Shown here in pieces: positions 54,291 to 62,215 of a DNA stretch of 64,000 bases; position 1 is the stretch's first letter, and each line of letters opens with the position of its first letter. The stretch covers positions 1 to 64,000 of the forward strand of contig CAZWFE010000010.1 in NCBI GenBank assembly GCA_964633145.1. Direction: 5' to 3'. Origin of the DNA: CAJXSD01 sp964633145 (GTDB taxonomy: Bacteria > Pseudomonadota > Alphaproteobacteria > Rhodobacterales > Rhodobacteraceae). The position numbers were made by a program, and so were the translations under genes. The notes under the pieces are model-generated. The model worked only from the letters and a program-made list of their open reading frames with translations. It was not told the DNA's origin and searched no databases.

Positions 54291-55100
54291 TTAGCTGTTT
54301 CCTTCTAGTCGGTGTGGATGGGCAAAACACACGGTTCGCCCTGAACGCGTGATCGCGCACAATGTAATGTTTGCAGATTGCGCTAGATCCAGCGCATGTG
54401 ACGTCGGGGTCGATACTGCGATGATCATGCCGCAGCCAGCAAGCGCGGTTTTTTGTACCATTTCAACCGAAACCCGCGATGTTAACACAATGGCCCCAGT
54501 TGCCGGATCAACGCCTGACTGCCGCAAAGCGCCGATCAATTTATCCAGCGCATTATGGCGGCCCACATCTTCGCGCACGATGGTGATCCCATGATCGCGC
54601 GTCAAAAATCCAGCCGCATGCACACCATGCGTCACATCATGCAGGGGTTGTTGGCGTTGCAGTTCATCGCAGGCTGATACAATCTGATCCGCTGGGAAAT
54701 GGGCTGTATCATCGCCCACCCGTGGCAAAGTCCGAACCGCCTGATCCAAACTGTCGATCCCGCACAAACCACAGCCCACAGGTCCTGCCATCGCGCGACG
54801 GCGGGCCAAAAATGGCTGGGCGGTTTCGTCGGTCAACCAAAATTGCGCCTCGACCCCGTTTGGATGATCGATGATGTCCAGCGACCGTATCTGGTCTGTG
54901 TCTGTCAAAATGCCTTCGGTCAGGGCAAATCCGATGGCAAAATCACGCAAATGTTGCGGGGTTGCCATCATCACCGCGTGGGTGGTGCCATTAACAGATA
55001 CGGCCACGGCCGTTTCGTTCGGCACATCATACGCAACGTCGGTTTGCCCATCAGATGTGATGGACAAACCCTGCGCCAAAATACTGGGCGCACGTTCCAT
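54291..55100 (-). CDS. fdhD: Formate dehydrogenase accessory sulfurtransferase
   Basis: 269 residues. It passes sulfur from IscS-type desulfurase to the bis-MGD cofactor of formate dehydrogenase. The essential cysteine motif GCGLCGID is near residue 107. The end has CAITRSGRTVCFAHPHR. It lies between fdsA and fdsD, 3 bases after fdsA. Confidence 0.96.
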   Translation of the reverse strand: MERAPSILAQGLSITSDGQTDVAYDVPNETAVAVSVNGTTHAVMMATPQHLRDFAIGFALTEGILTDTDQIRSLDIIDHPNGVEAQFWLTDETAQPFLARRRAMAGPVGCGLCGIDSLDQAVRTLPRVGDDTAHFPADQIVSACDELQRQQPLHDVTHGVHAAGFLTRDHGITIVREDVGRHNALDKLIGALRQSGVDPATGAIVLTSRVSVEMVQKTALAGCGMIIAVSTPTSHALDLAQSANITLCAITRSGRTVCFAHPHRLEGNS

Positions 55101-55103
55101 AAT

Positions 55104-58004
55104 TTATTCCGCCGCAGGCAAAATGCGGCGCGACTGTGCGGCTTGGGCGTTATATTGCTCTTGCCAATCAGTTGGACCGTTTGATGGGCTGACTTGCACG
55201 GCCGTCACCTTATATTCGGGACAGTTGGTCGCCCAATCCGAATAATCGGTGGTAATCACATTGGCCTGCGTATCAGGGTGGTGGAATGTGGTGTACACAA
55301 CCCCCGGCGCCACACGATCGGTGATTTTTGCACGCAGCGCGGTTTCACCCGACCGTGACGCCAATTTGATGAAATCACCATCATTGATGCCGCGGTTTTC
55401 GGCGTCATGGGGGTGAATTTCCAATACATCCTGATCATGCCAGACAACGTTATCGGTACGACGCGTTTGTGCACCCACGTTATATTGCGACAAAATTCGA
55501 CCTGTGGTCAGCAGCAATGGGAACCGCGGACCAGTGCGTTCATCGGTGGCCACATATTCGGTGACAATAAACCGCCCCTTGCCGCGCACAAATCCATCGA
55601 CGTGCATCAATGGCGTGCCATCGGGGGTGGCGTCATTACACGGCCACTGAACCGATCCCTTTTGCTCAAGCAGATCATAGGTGACATTGGCAAAAGATGG
55701 GGTGGTTTCTGCAATTTCGGCCATGATTTCGCTGGGGTGGGAATAATTCCATCCCGCGCCCATAGCATTGGCCAACATTTGGGTAATTTCCCAATCTGCA
55801 TAGCCATTGCGCGGTGCCATCACGCGACGAACACGGTTGATCCGACGTTCGGCGTTGGTGAATGTGCCATCCTTTTCCAAGAATGTTGATCCGGGCAAGA
55901 ACACATGCGCATAGTTTGCGGTTTCGTTCAGGAACAGATCGTGCACGATCACACATTCCATCGCAGCCAGACCTGCAGCCACATGTTTGGTGTCAGGGTC
56001 AGATTGCAAGATGTCTTCGCCTTGGCAATACAGCGCCTTGAACGTGCCATCGACGGCGGCGTCCAACATGTTTGGAATGCGCAAACCGGGTTCTGGATCA
56101 ATTTCAACGCCCCAAGCCTGTTCGAAAATATTACGAACCTCGGGCAATTTGACATGGCGGTAGCCGGGCAATTCGTGGGGGAATGACCCCATATCACACG
56201 ACCCCTGCACATTGTTTTGTCCGCGCAACGGGTTCACACCCACACCGCGACGACCAATGTTACCGGTCAACATGGCGAGGTTGGCAATGCCCATAACGGT
56301 TGTGGACCCTTGGCTGTGTTCCGTCACGCCTAGGCCATAGTAAATCGCGCCATTGCCACCTGTTGCAAACAAACGCGCCGCTGCGCGCAATTCTGCAGCT
56401 GGTACACCGGTCAACAATTCGGTGGCCTCTGGGCTGTGGCGATCTTGGGATACGAATTCTGCGTATTCTTGGAATTCGTTCCAATCACAGCGGGTTTGAA
56501 TGAACTCTTGATCCATCAGCCCTTCGGTCACGATCGTATGCGCCAATGCTGTCACGACAGCCACGTTGGTGCCGGGCTGTAATTGCAGGTGATGCGATGC
56601 TGCAATATGCGCCGATTTCACCAAATCAATGCGACGTGGGTCGATCACGATCAATTTCGCGCCAGCGCGCAGACGTTTTTTCAAACGCGATGCAAAGACG
56701 GGGTGGCCATCGGTTGGGTTTGCCCCAATGACGATGACAACATCCGTATGTTCCACGCTGTCGAAATCCTGTGTCCCTGCTGATGTGCCGAATGTTTGGC
56801 CCAAACCGTAACCGGTGGGCGAATGGCACACGCGGGCGCAGGTGTCGGTGTTGTTGTTTTTGAACACCGCGCGGGTCAGTTTTTGCACCAAGAACGTTTC
56901 TTCGTTCGTGCAGCGGCTGGATGTAATCACACCTGTTGATTTGCGACCGTATTTTTCGGTAATCCCGCGCAGTTTATTGGCGGTGAAGGACAGGGCTTCG
57001 TCCCATGACACTTCGCGCCATGGTTCGTCAATGCTGTCGCGGATCATCGGGTTCAAAATGCGGTCTTTGTGGTTGGCATACCCATAGGCAAAGCGCCCTT
57101 TGACGCAGGAATGGCCACGGTTCGCTTTGCCGTTTTTGAACGGCACCATGCGTACCAATTGATCGCCCTGCATTTCTGCCTTGAACGAACAGCCCACGCC
57201 ACAATAGGCACAGGTTGTCACCACGGATCGATCGGGCGTTCCCAATTCGATCACAGATTTTTCCTGCAACGTCGCCGTTGGGCAGGCCTGCACACAGGCA
57301 CCACAGCTGACACAATCAGACGTCAGGAAATTATCCAGCGGACCACCAGAGGATACGCGGCTGTCAAAACCGCGACCTTCGATGGTTAGGGCAAAGGTGC
57401 CTTGCACCTCTTCGCAGGCGCGCACACACCGGTTACACACAATACATTTCGACGGATCATATGTAAAATATGGATTGCTATCGTCTTTGCATTGCCATTC
57501 TGGATTGGCTTCGCCAGATGTGTTGCGCACGGCGAAATGGTTGGCCAATTCACCGCCCTCGGGCGCTTGATAGCGCACATCGCGCAGGCCGACGGCCCCC
57601 GCCATATCCTGCAGTTCGCAATCGCCATTGGCTGAACAAGTCAAACAATCCAACGGGTGATCCGAGATATAAAGCTCCATCACGCCTTTGCGGATTTTGC
57701 GAATTTTTTGCGATTGGGTATGCACAACCATGCCAGGGGCAACGGGTGTTGTGCACGACGCAGGTGTGCCCCGACGCCCTTCGATTTCGACGACACACAA
57801 CCGGCAGGATCCGAATGCCTCAAGGTTGTCAGATGCGCATAGCTTGGGCACCTGAATATCAGCCAAAGCAGCCGCACGCATGACCGAGGTACCCGCCGGA
57901 ACAGTCACCTCAAAGCCATCAATTGTTAATGTAACCGGTTCACCATGGGCCGCGGGGGTCCCCAGATCACGATCATCATCCCAAGGAATTATAAAATCTT
58001 TCAT
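55104..58004 (-). CDS. fdsA: NAD-dependent formate dehydrogenase alpha (molybdenum) subunit
   Basis: 966 residues. Oxidises formate to CO2. N-terminal [2Fe-2S] region (LEAFGSCRLCVVEIEGR near residue 60), HxxxC-type cluster near 115 (HPLDCLTCSANGDCEL), two ferredoxin clusters (CIVCNRCVRACEE near 187; CVSCGACVQACP near 232), another [4Fe-4S] (CAYCGVGC near 264), then the Mo/W-bis-MGD domain. The Mo-ligating residue near 390 is Cys (CARVCHSPTG), not selenocysteine. Operon order is fdsG-fdsB-fdsA-fdhD-fdsD. Overlaps fdsB by 4 bases. Confidence 0.97.
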   Translation of the reverse strand: MKDFIIPWDDDRDLGTPAAHGEPVTLTIDGFEVTVPAGTSVMRAAALADIQVPKLCASDNLEAFGSCRLCVVEIEGRRGTPASCTTPVAPGMVVHTQSQKIRKIRKGVMELYISDHPLDCLTCSANGDCELQDMAGAVGLRDVRYQAPEGGELANHFAVRNTSGEANPEWQCKDDSNPYFTYDPSKCIVCNRCVRACEEVQGTFALTIEGRGFDSRVSSGGPLDNFLTSDCVSCGACVQACPTATLQEKSVIELGTPDRSVVTTCAYCGVGCSFKAEMQGDQLVRMVPFKNGKANRGHSCVKGRFAYGYANHKDRILNPMIRDSIDEPWREVSWDEALSFTANKLRGITEKYGRKSTGVITSSRCTNEETFLVQKLTRAVFKNNNTDTCARVCHSPTGYGLGQTFGTSAGTQDFDSVEHTDVVIVIGANPTDGHPVFASRLKKRLRAGAKLIVIDPRRIDLVKSAHIAASHHLQLQPGTNVAVVTALAHTIVTEGLMDQEFIQTRCDWNEFQEYAEFVSQDRHSPEATELLTGVPAAELRAAARLFATGGNGAIYYGLGVTEHSQGSTTVMGIANLAMLTGNIGRRGVGVNPLRGQNNVQGSCDMGSFPHELPGYRHVKLPEVRNIFEQAWGVEIDPEPGLRIPNMLDAAVDGTFKALYCQGEDILQSDPDTKHVAAGLAAMECVIVHDLFLNETANYAHVFLPGSTFLEKDGTFTNAERRINRVRRVMAPRNGYADWEITQMLANAMGAGWNYSHPSEIMAEIAETTPSFANVTYDLLEQKGSVQWPCNDATPDGTPLMHVDGFVRGKGRFIVTEYVATDERTGPRFPLLLTTGRILSQYNVGAQTRRTDNVVWHDQDVLEIHPHDAENRGINDGDFIKLASRSGETALRAKITDRVAPGVVYTTFHHPDTQANVITTDYSDWATNCPEYKVTAVQVSPSNGPTDWQEQYNAQAAQSRRILPAAE

Positions 58005-59518
58005 TCTGCGGCCTCTTTATGGGTAGCAAAGTCATCAGGGAAATGGGTCAGCGCGGACATGACTGGGAATGGTGTAAACCCACCCAAGGCGCAAAGTGAC
58101 CCATCTTTCATTGTTTCACATAGATCTGTCAGCAATTCGGTGGCAGTGCTGTCACCTTGCGCAATGCGGTCGATGGTTTCGACACCGCGTACCGCACCAA
58201 TCCGACATGGCGTACATTTCCCGCAGCTTTCAACCGCGCAGAATTCCATCGCAAAGCGGGCCATTTTCAGCATGTCTGCGCTGTCATCGAACACAACCAT
58301 GCCCGCGTGACCGATCAAGCCGCCGTTTTGGTCAAACTCTTCATAGCCCATGGGCGTGTCAAATTTTGACACAGGCATATAGGCACCCAAGGGTCCGCCC
58401 ACCTGCACCGCCTTGACCGGACGACCTGATGCTGTGCCGCCTGCGATGTCGTTCACAACCTCGCCCAATGTGGTGCCAAAGGCCGTTTCAAACAGGCCAC
58501 CGTGTTTGACATTGCCAGCAATCTGCAATGTCACAGTACCGCGTGAACGACCAACACCAAAGCTGGCGTAATGGTCGGCACCCTTTTCAAAAATGACGGG
58601 AACCGAGGCCAGCGAAATCACGTTGTTAACCACCGTTGGTCGGCCCAAGAACCCCTCAAGCGCGGGCAGCGGCGGTTTGGCGCGCACGATGCCGCGCTTA
58701 CCTTCTAGGGAATTGAGCAGCGACGTTTCTTCGCCGCACACATAGGCACCAGCGCCCACGCGAATTTCCATATCGAAATCACGATCCGACCCCAAAATAC
58801 CGCGACCCAACACGCCCGCCTGACGGGCGGCGTCAACCGCAGCGCGCATGACGCGGATGGCCACGGGATATTCCGACCGCAAATACACATAACCACGGGT
58901 GGCCCCGACGCCCACGCCAGCAATGGCCATCCCTTCGATCAGGGACAGGGGGTCGCCCTCCATAATCATGCGGTCGGCGAATGTACCGCTGTCGCCTTCG
59001 TCGGCATTACAAACGATGTATTTCTGATCTGCTTGCGCCTCGGACACGGTTTTCCATTTGATGCCTGTTGGAAACCCTGCGCCGCCACGCCCGCGCAGAC
59101 CAGATTTTGTGACCTCATCCACGATTTCGGATTGGGTCATCCCCAATGCGCGGCGCAGACCAGTCAAGCCGCCATGCGCCTGATAATCATCAACATCCAA
59201 CGGATCGACAATTCCACAACGCGCAAAGGTCAGTCGTGTTTGACGCGCCATAAACGGAATATCTGCAACGGCCCCTAGGCTGGACAATTTACCATCCAAC
59301 AAATCGCCCGCTTGGTCGGGGGACACAGGGCCATAGCCGATGCGGCCCTGATCTGTCTCGACCTCAACCAGCGGTTCCAACCAGACCATACCGTGCGATC
59401 CATTGCGGATGATTGTGACATCAATCCCACGCGCAGCGGCCTGATCCGCAATGTTTTGTGCCAGGTCATCCGCGCCCAGGGCCACGGCGACACTGTCTAG
59501 AGGGACATAAATCTTCAT
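58001..59518 (-). CDS. fdsB: NAD-dependent formate dehydrogenase beta (FMN/NAD) subunit
   Basis: 505 residues. An N-terminal thioredoxin-like [2Fe-2S]-type domain without the full Cys set, then NuoF-like FMN/NAD domain with GLRGRGGAGFPTGIKWKT near residue 140 and GAGAYVCGEETSLLNSLEGK near 255; C-terminal cluster ESCGKCTPCRIG near 435. It passes electrons from FdsA to NAD+. Overlaps both neighbours by 4 bases (ATGA). Confidence 0.97.
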   Translation of the reverse strand: MKIYVPLDSVAVALGADDLAQNIADQAAARGIDVTIIRNGSHGMVWLEPLVEVETDQGRIGYGPVSPDQAGDLLDGKLSSLGAVADIPFMARQTRLTFARCGIVDPLDVDDYQAHGGLTGLRRALGMTQSEIVDEVTKSGLRGRGGAGFPTGIKWKTVSEAQADQKYIVCNADEGDSGTFADRMIMEGDPLSLIEGMAIAGVGVGATRGYVYLRSEYPVAIRVMRAAVDAARQAGVLGRGILGSDRDFDMEIRVGAGAYVCGEETSLLNSLEGKRGIVRAKPPLPALEGFLGRPTVVNNVISLASVPVIFEKGADHYASFGVGRSRGTVTLQIAGNVKHGGLFETAFGTTLGEVVNDIAGGTASGRPVKAVQVGGPLGAYMPVSKFDTPMGYEEFDQNGGLIGHAGMVVFDDSADMLKMARFAMEFCAVESCGKCTPCRIGAVRGVETIDRIAQGDSTATELLTDLCETMKDGSLCALGGFTPFPVMSALTHFPDDFATHKEAAE

Positions 59519-59985
59519 GCGCCTGCCCCTTTCAGGATATCGTCCATTTTCGTACCATCCACACGGGCCACCACACGGTCATCAACCATCACAGCCGGAC
59601 CACAGGCGCACAGCCCCAAACAATAGACAGGTTCAATCGTGACATTGCCGTTTTGGGTTGTTTGATGCCAATCCAGCCCCAGTTTTTTCAACGTCGATTC
59701 GGCAAGTGCATCCGCACCGACCGATTGACAGGCCTCGGCGCGACAGATTTTGACCACATGTTTGCCCGCTGGATTGTCCCTGAAATCATGGTAAAAACTG
59801 ATCACGCCATGCACTTCGGCTTTGGTGATGTTCAACGCATCGGCAATCAATTCGCGCGCACGCGCTGGAATGTGGCCAAAGGCATGTTGTAGTGCGTGCA
59901 AAATGGGCAGCATTGGCCCTTCTAGTGTTAGATGCTGGTCAATAATGTGACGCAAATCATCATCTGTATAAGTAATTTCAGTCAT
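59515..59985 (-). CDS. fdsG: NAD-dependent formate dehydrogenase gamma ([2Fe-2S]) subunit
   Basis: 156 residues, NuoE-like. Four cluster cysteines are visible as CRAEACQSVG near residue 89 and CLGLCACGPAVMV near 126. First gene of the operon; AAGG precedes the ATG. The 100 bases upstream, up to the rpoD terminator, contain two inverted repeats that may be operator sites. No regulator gene (FdsR-type LysR) is nearby. Confidence 0.96.
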   Translation of the reverse strand: MTEITYTDDDLRHIIDQHLTLEGPMLPILHALQHAFGHIPARARELIADALNITKAEVHGVISFYHDFRDNPAGKHVVKICRAEACQSVGADALAESTLKKLGLDWHQTTQNGNVTIEPVYCLGLCACGPAVMVDDRVVARVDGTKMDDILKGAGA

Positions 59986-60031
59986 GACAGGCCTTTTCGC
60001 GGTTTGTCATGTCATGCGCAGTTTTATACGT

Positions 60032-60077
60032 TATTTCAATATCGAAATATCGTTATTTGATAGAAAGTTTCTATCAA
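60032..60077 (-). promoter_or_regulatory. Two tandem inverted repeats upstream of fdsG
   Basis: TATTTC-N6-GAAATA (60032-60049) and TTGATAGAAA-G-TTTCTATCAA (60057-60077, a perfect 10-1-10 dyad) lie 47-92 bases upstream of fdsG. Their A+T-rich dyad form fits a transcription-factor site; no factor is identifiable. A -10-like TATAAA lies at 60023-60028 on the minus strand. Confidence 0.45.
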
Positions 60078-60084
60078 TACAAAT

Positions 60085-60117
60085 ACAAAAAATCCCGCTC
60101 GAGGCGGGATTTTTTTT
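60085..60117 (-). terminator. Rho-independent terminator of rpoD
   Basis: Perfect 7-bp stem ATCCCGC/GCGGGAT with a 5-base loop, and T-runs on both strands, just after the rpoD stop. It could work in both directions. Confidence 0.92.
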
Positions 60118-60121
60118 AATT

Positions 60122-62104
60122 TTATTCGTCCAGAAAACTGCGCAGTTTGCGTGATCTGCTGGGATGTTTCAGCTTGCGCAATGCTTTGGCCTCAATCTGG
60201 CGAATCCGTTCACGCGTCACGCTGAACTGCTGTCCAACTTCCTCAAGCGTGTGGTCGGTATTCATACCAATACCAAACCGCATCCGCAAAACGCGTTCTT
60301 CGCGTGGGGTCAGTGATGACAAAACACGGGTTGTGGTTTCTTTCAGGTTTTCTTGGATCGCGCTGTCCAATGGCAGGATCGCGTTTTTGTCCTCGATGAA
60401 ATCGCCCAGTTGGCTGTCTTCTTCGTCGCCGATTGGGGTCTCCAATGAAATCGGCTCTTTGGCGATCTTCATCACCTTGCGCACCTTTTCCAAAGGCATT
60501 TGCAGTTTTTCTGCCAATTCTTCGGGGGTGGGTTCGCGGCCAATTTCATGCAACATTTGGCGCCCTGTGCGCACCAATTTGTTGATCGTTTCGATCATAT
60601 GCACCGGAATACGGATGGTCCGCGCCTGATCTGCAATCGAACGGGTGATCGCCTGACGGATCCACCATGTGGCATAGGTCGAAAATTTGTACCCACGGCG
60701 ATATTCAAATTTATCAACCGCTTTCATCAAACCGATGTTACCTTCTTGGATCAGATCCAAGAATTGCAAACCACGGTTGGTATATTTTTTCGCAATCGAA
60801 ATCACCAATCGCAGGTTGGCTTCGACCATTTCTTTTTTGGCTTGGCGGGCTTCTTTTTCGCCCTTTTGTACCTGTGATACAATCCGACGGAATTCCGAAA
60901 TATCTAGGCCGACATATTGCCCAACCTGCGCCATATCTGAACGCAGACCTTCGGCCTTGTCGCGCGAGCGTTCGATAAACATTTGCCACCCGCGGCCCGA
61001 TTTTTCAGCCATGCGATCCAACCAATTTGGATCCAATTCATAGCCACGATATTCATCAATGAATTCGCGACGGTTGATACGGGCCTGATCGGCCAATTTC
61101 ACCATGCTGCTGTCGATCTGCATGATGCGACGATTGATGCCGTACAACTGATCAATCAACGCCTCAATCCGGTTGTTGTGCAGATGCAGTTCATTCACCA
61201 ACTGCACAATTTCATAACGCAACGATTGATATGTCTCTTCTTCGGACGCGCTAAAACGATCGCTTTCGTTCAAGGTGGCAGAAATACGGCTGTCTTGCAT
61301 TTCGGACAACCGTTCATAATCGGTTGCGATGCGTTCTAGGGTTTCCAGAACACGCGGTTTTAATGCGGCCTCCATCGCGGCCAAAGACATGTTGGATTGA
61401 TCATCCTCGTCATCATCATCCGAAGAGATCGGATTACCATCCGCATCGTATTCAGGTTCATCAGATTTACCCGGCGTTTCACCCGCAGAATTGATTTTGC
61501 TTGGGTCTAAAACACTTTCTACGCCGTCCTCTTCGCCATCAAGCTGGTTGCCAAATGTCGCCTCTAGGTCGATCACATCACGCAGCAAGATGTCTTCGCT
61601 CAGCAATTCTTCACGCCAGATCGTGATCGCTTGGAATGTCAAAGGGCTTTCGCACAGGCCCATAATCATTGTGTTACGACCAGCTTCGATGCGCTTGGCA
61701 ATCGCAATTTCGCCTTCACGGCTTAGCAATTCGACCGAACCCATTTCGCGCAGGTACATACGCACTGGGTCGTCTGTGCGATCTAGCTTCTCGCTCTCAT
61801 TCGATGCAACGGCAACATCTTTGTTGCTGGTTGTAACCAGCTCAGTTGCGCCTAGGTCTTCATCTTCGGCATCTTCATCTTCGATAATGTTGATGCCCAT
61901 TTCAGACAGCATCGACATCACATCTTCGATTTGTTCCGACGATACCTGGTCAGGCGGCAACACTGTATTAAGCTGATCATAGGTAATGTACCCACGCTCG
62001 CGTGCCTCAGCAATCATGCGCTTGACCTGGGCTTGGCTCATATCCAGCGAGATTTCACCATCTTGGTCCTGAGGCTTTTTATCGTCTTCTTCTGCAGCTG
62101 CCAT
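60122..62104 (-). CDS. rpoD: RNA polymerase primary sigma factor RpoD
   Basis: 660 residues. N-terminal region 1.1, a long acidic non-conserved region (about residues 190-240), region 2 with EANLRLVISIAKKYTNRGLQ and FSTYATWWIRQAITR, region 4 with VTRERIRQIEAKALRKLKHP near the end. Housekeeping sigma factor. AAAGGAA precedes the ATG. Between rpoD and dnaG (111 bases) is a perfect 5-3-5 dyad TTGATAGAATCAA at 62136-62148. The dnaG-rpoD order is conserved across alphaproteobacteria. Confidence 0.99.
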   Translation of the reverse strand: MAAAEEDDKKPQDQDGEISLDMSQAQVKRMIAEARERGYITYDQLNTVLPPDQVSSEQIEDVMSMLSEMGINIIEDEDAEDEDLGATELVTTSNKDVAVASNESEKLDRTDDPVRMYLREMGSVELLSREGEIAIAKRIEAGRNTMIMGLCESPLTFQAITIWREELLSEDILLRDVIDLEATFGNQLDGEEDGVESVLDPSKINSAGETPGKSDEPEYDADGNPISSDDDDEDDQSNMSLAAMEAALKPRVLETLERIATDYERLSEMQDSRISATLNESDRFSASEEETYQSLRYEIVQLVNELHLHNNRIEALIDQLYGINRRIMQIDSSMVKLADQARINRREFIDEYRGYELDPNWLDRMAEKSGRGWQMFIERSRDKAEGLRSDMAQVGQYVGLDISEFRRIVSQVQKGEKEARQAKKEMVEANLRLVISIAKKYTNRGLQFLDLIQEGNIGLMKAVDKFEYRRGYKFSTYATWWIRQAITRSIADQARTIRIPVHMIETINKLVRTGRQMLHEIGREPTPEELAEKLQMPLEKVRKVMKIAKEPISLETPIGDEEDSQLGDFIEDKNAILPLDSAIQENLKETTTRVLSSLTPREERVLRMRFGIGMNTDHTLEEVGQQFSVTRERIRQIEAKALRKLKHPSRSRKLRSFLDE

Positions 62105-62215
62105 TCCGTGTTCCTTTACCGGGCGCGTGATTCGCTTGATAGAATCAATACCCTTTCAATTTGATTCGCGCACCCGTCTGACACTGTTTTTTTAGGGTTT
62201 TGCGCAATTTTTCTG

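Noticed and set aside
55104..58004. Selenocysteine in the formate dehydrogenase alpha subunit
   Set aside because: The active-site codon is a normal Cys codon and there is no in-frame TGA.
57000..58004. Reading FdsA/FdsB as complex I subunits NuoG/NuoF
   Set aside because: The alpha subunit has the full molybdopterin domain, and fdhD and fdsD are in the operon; no other nuo genes are present.
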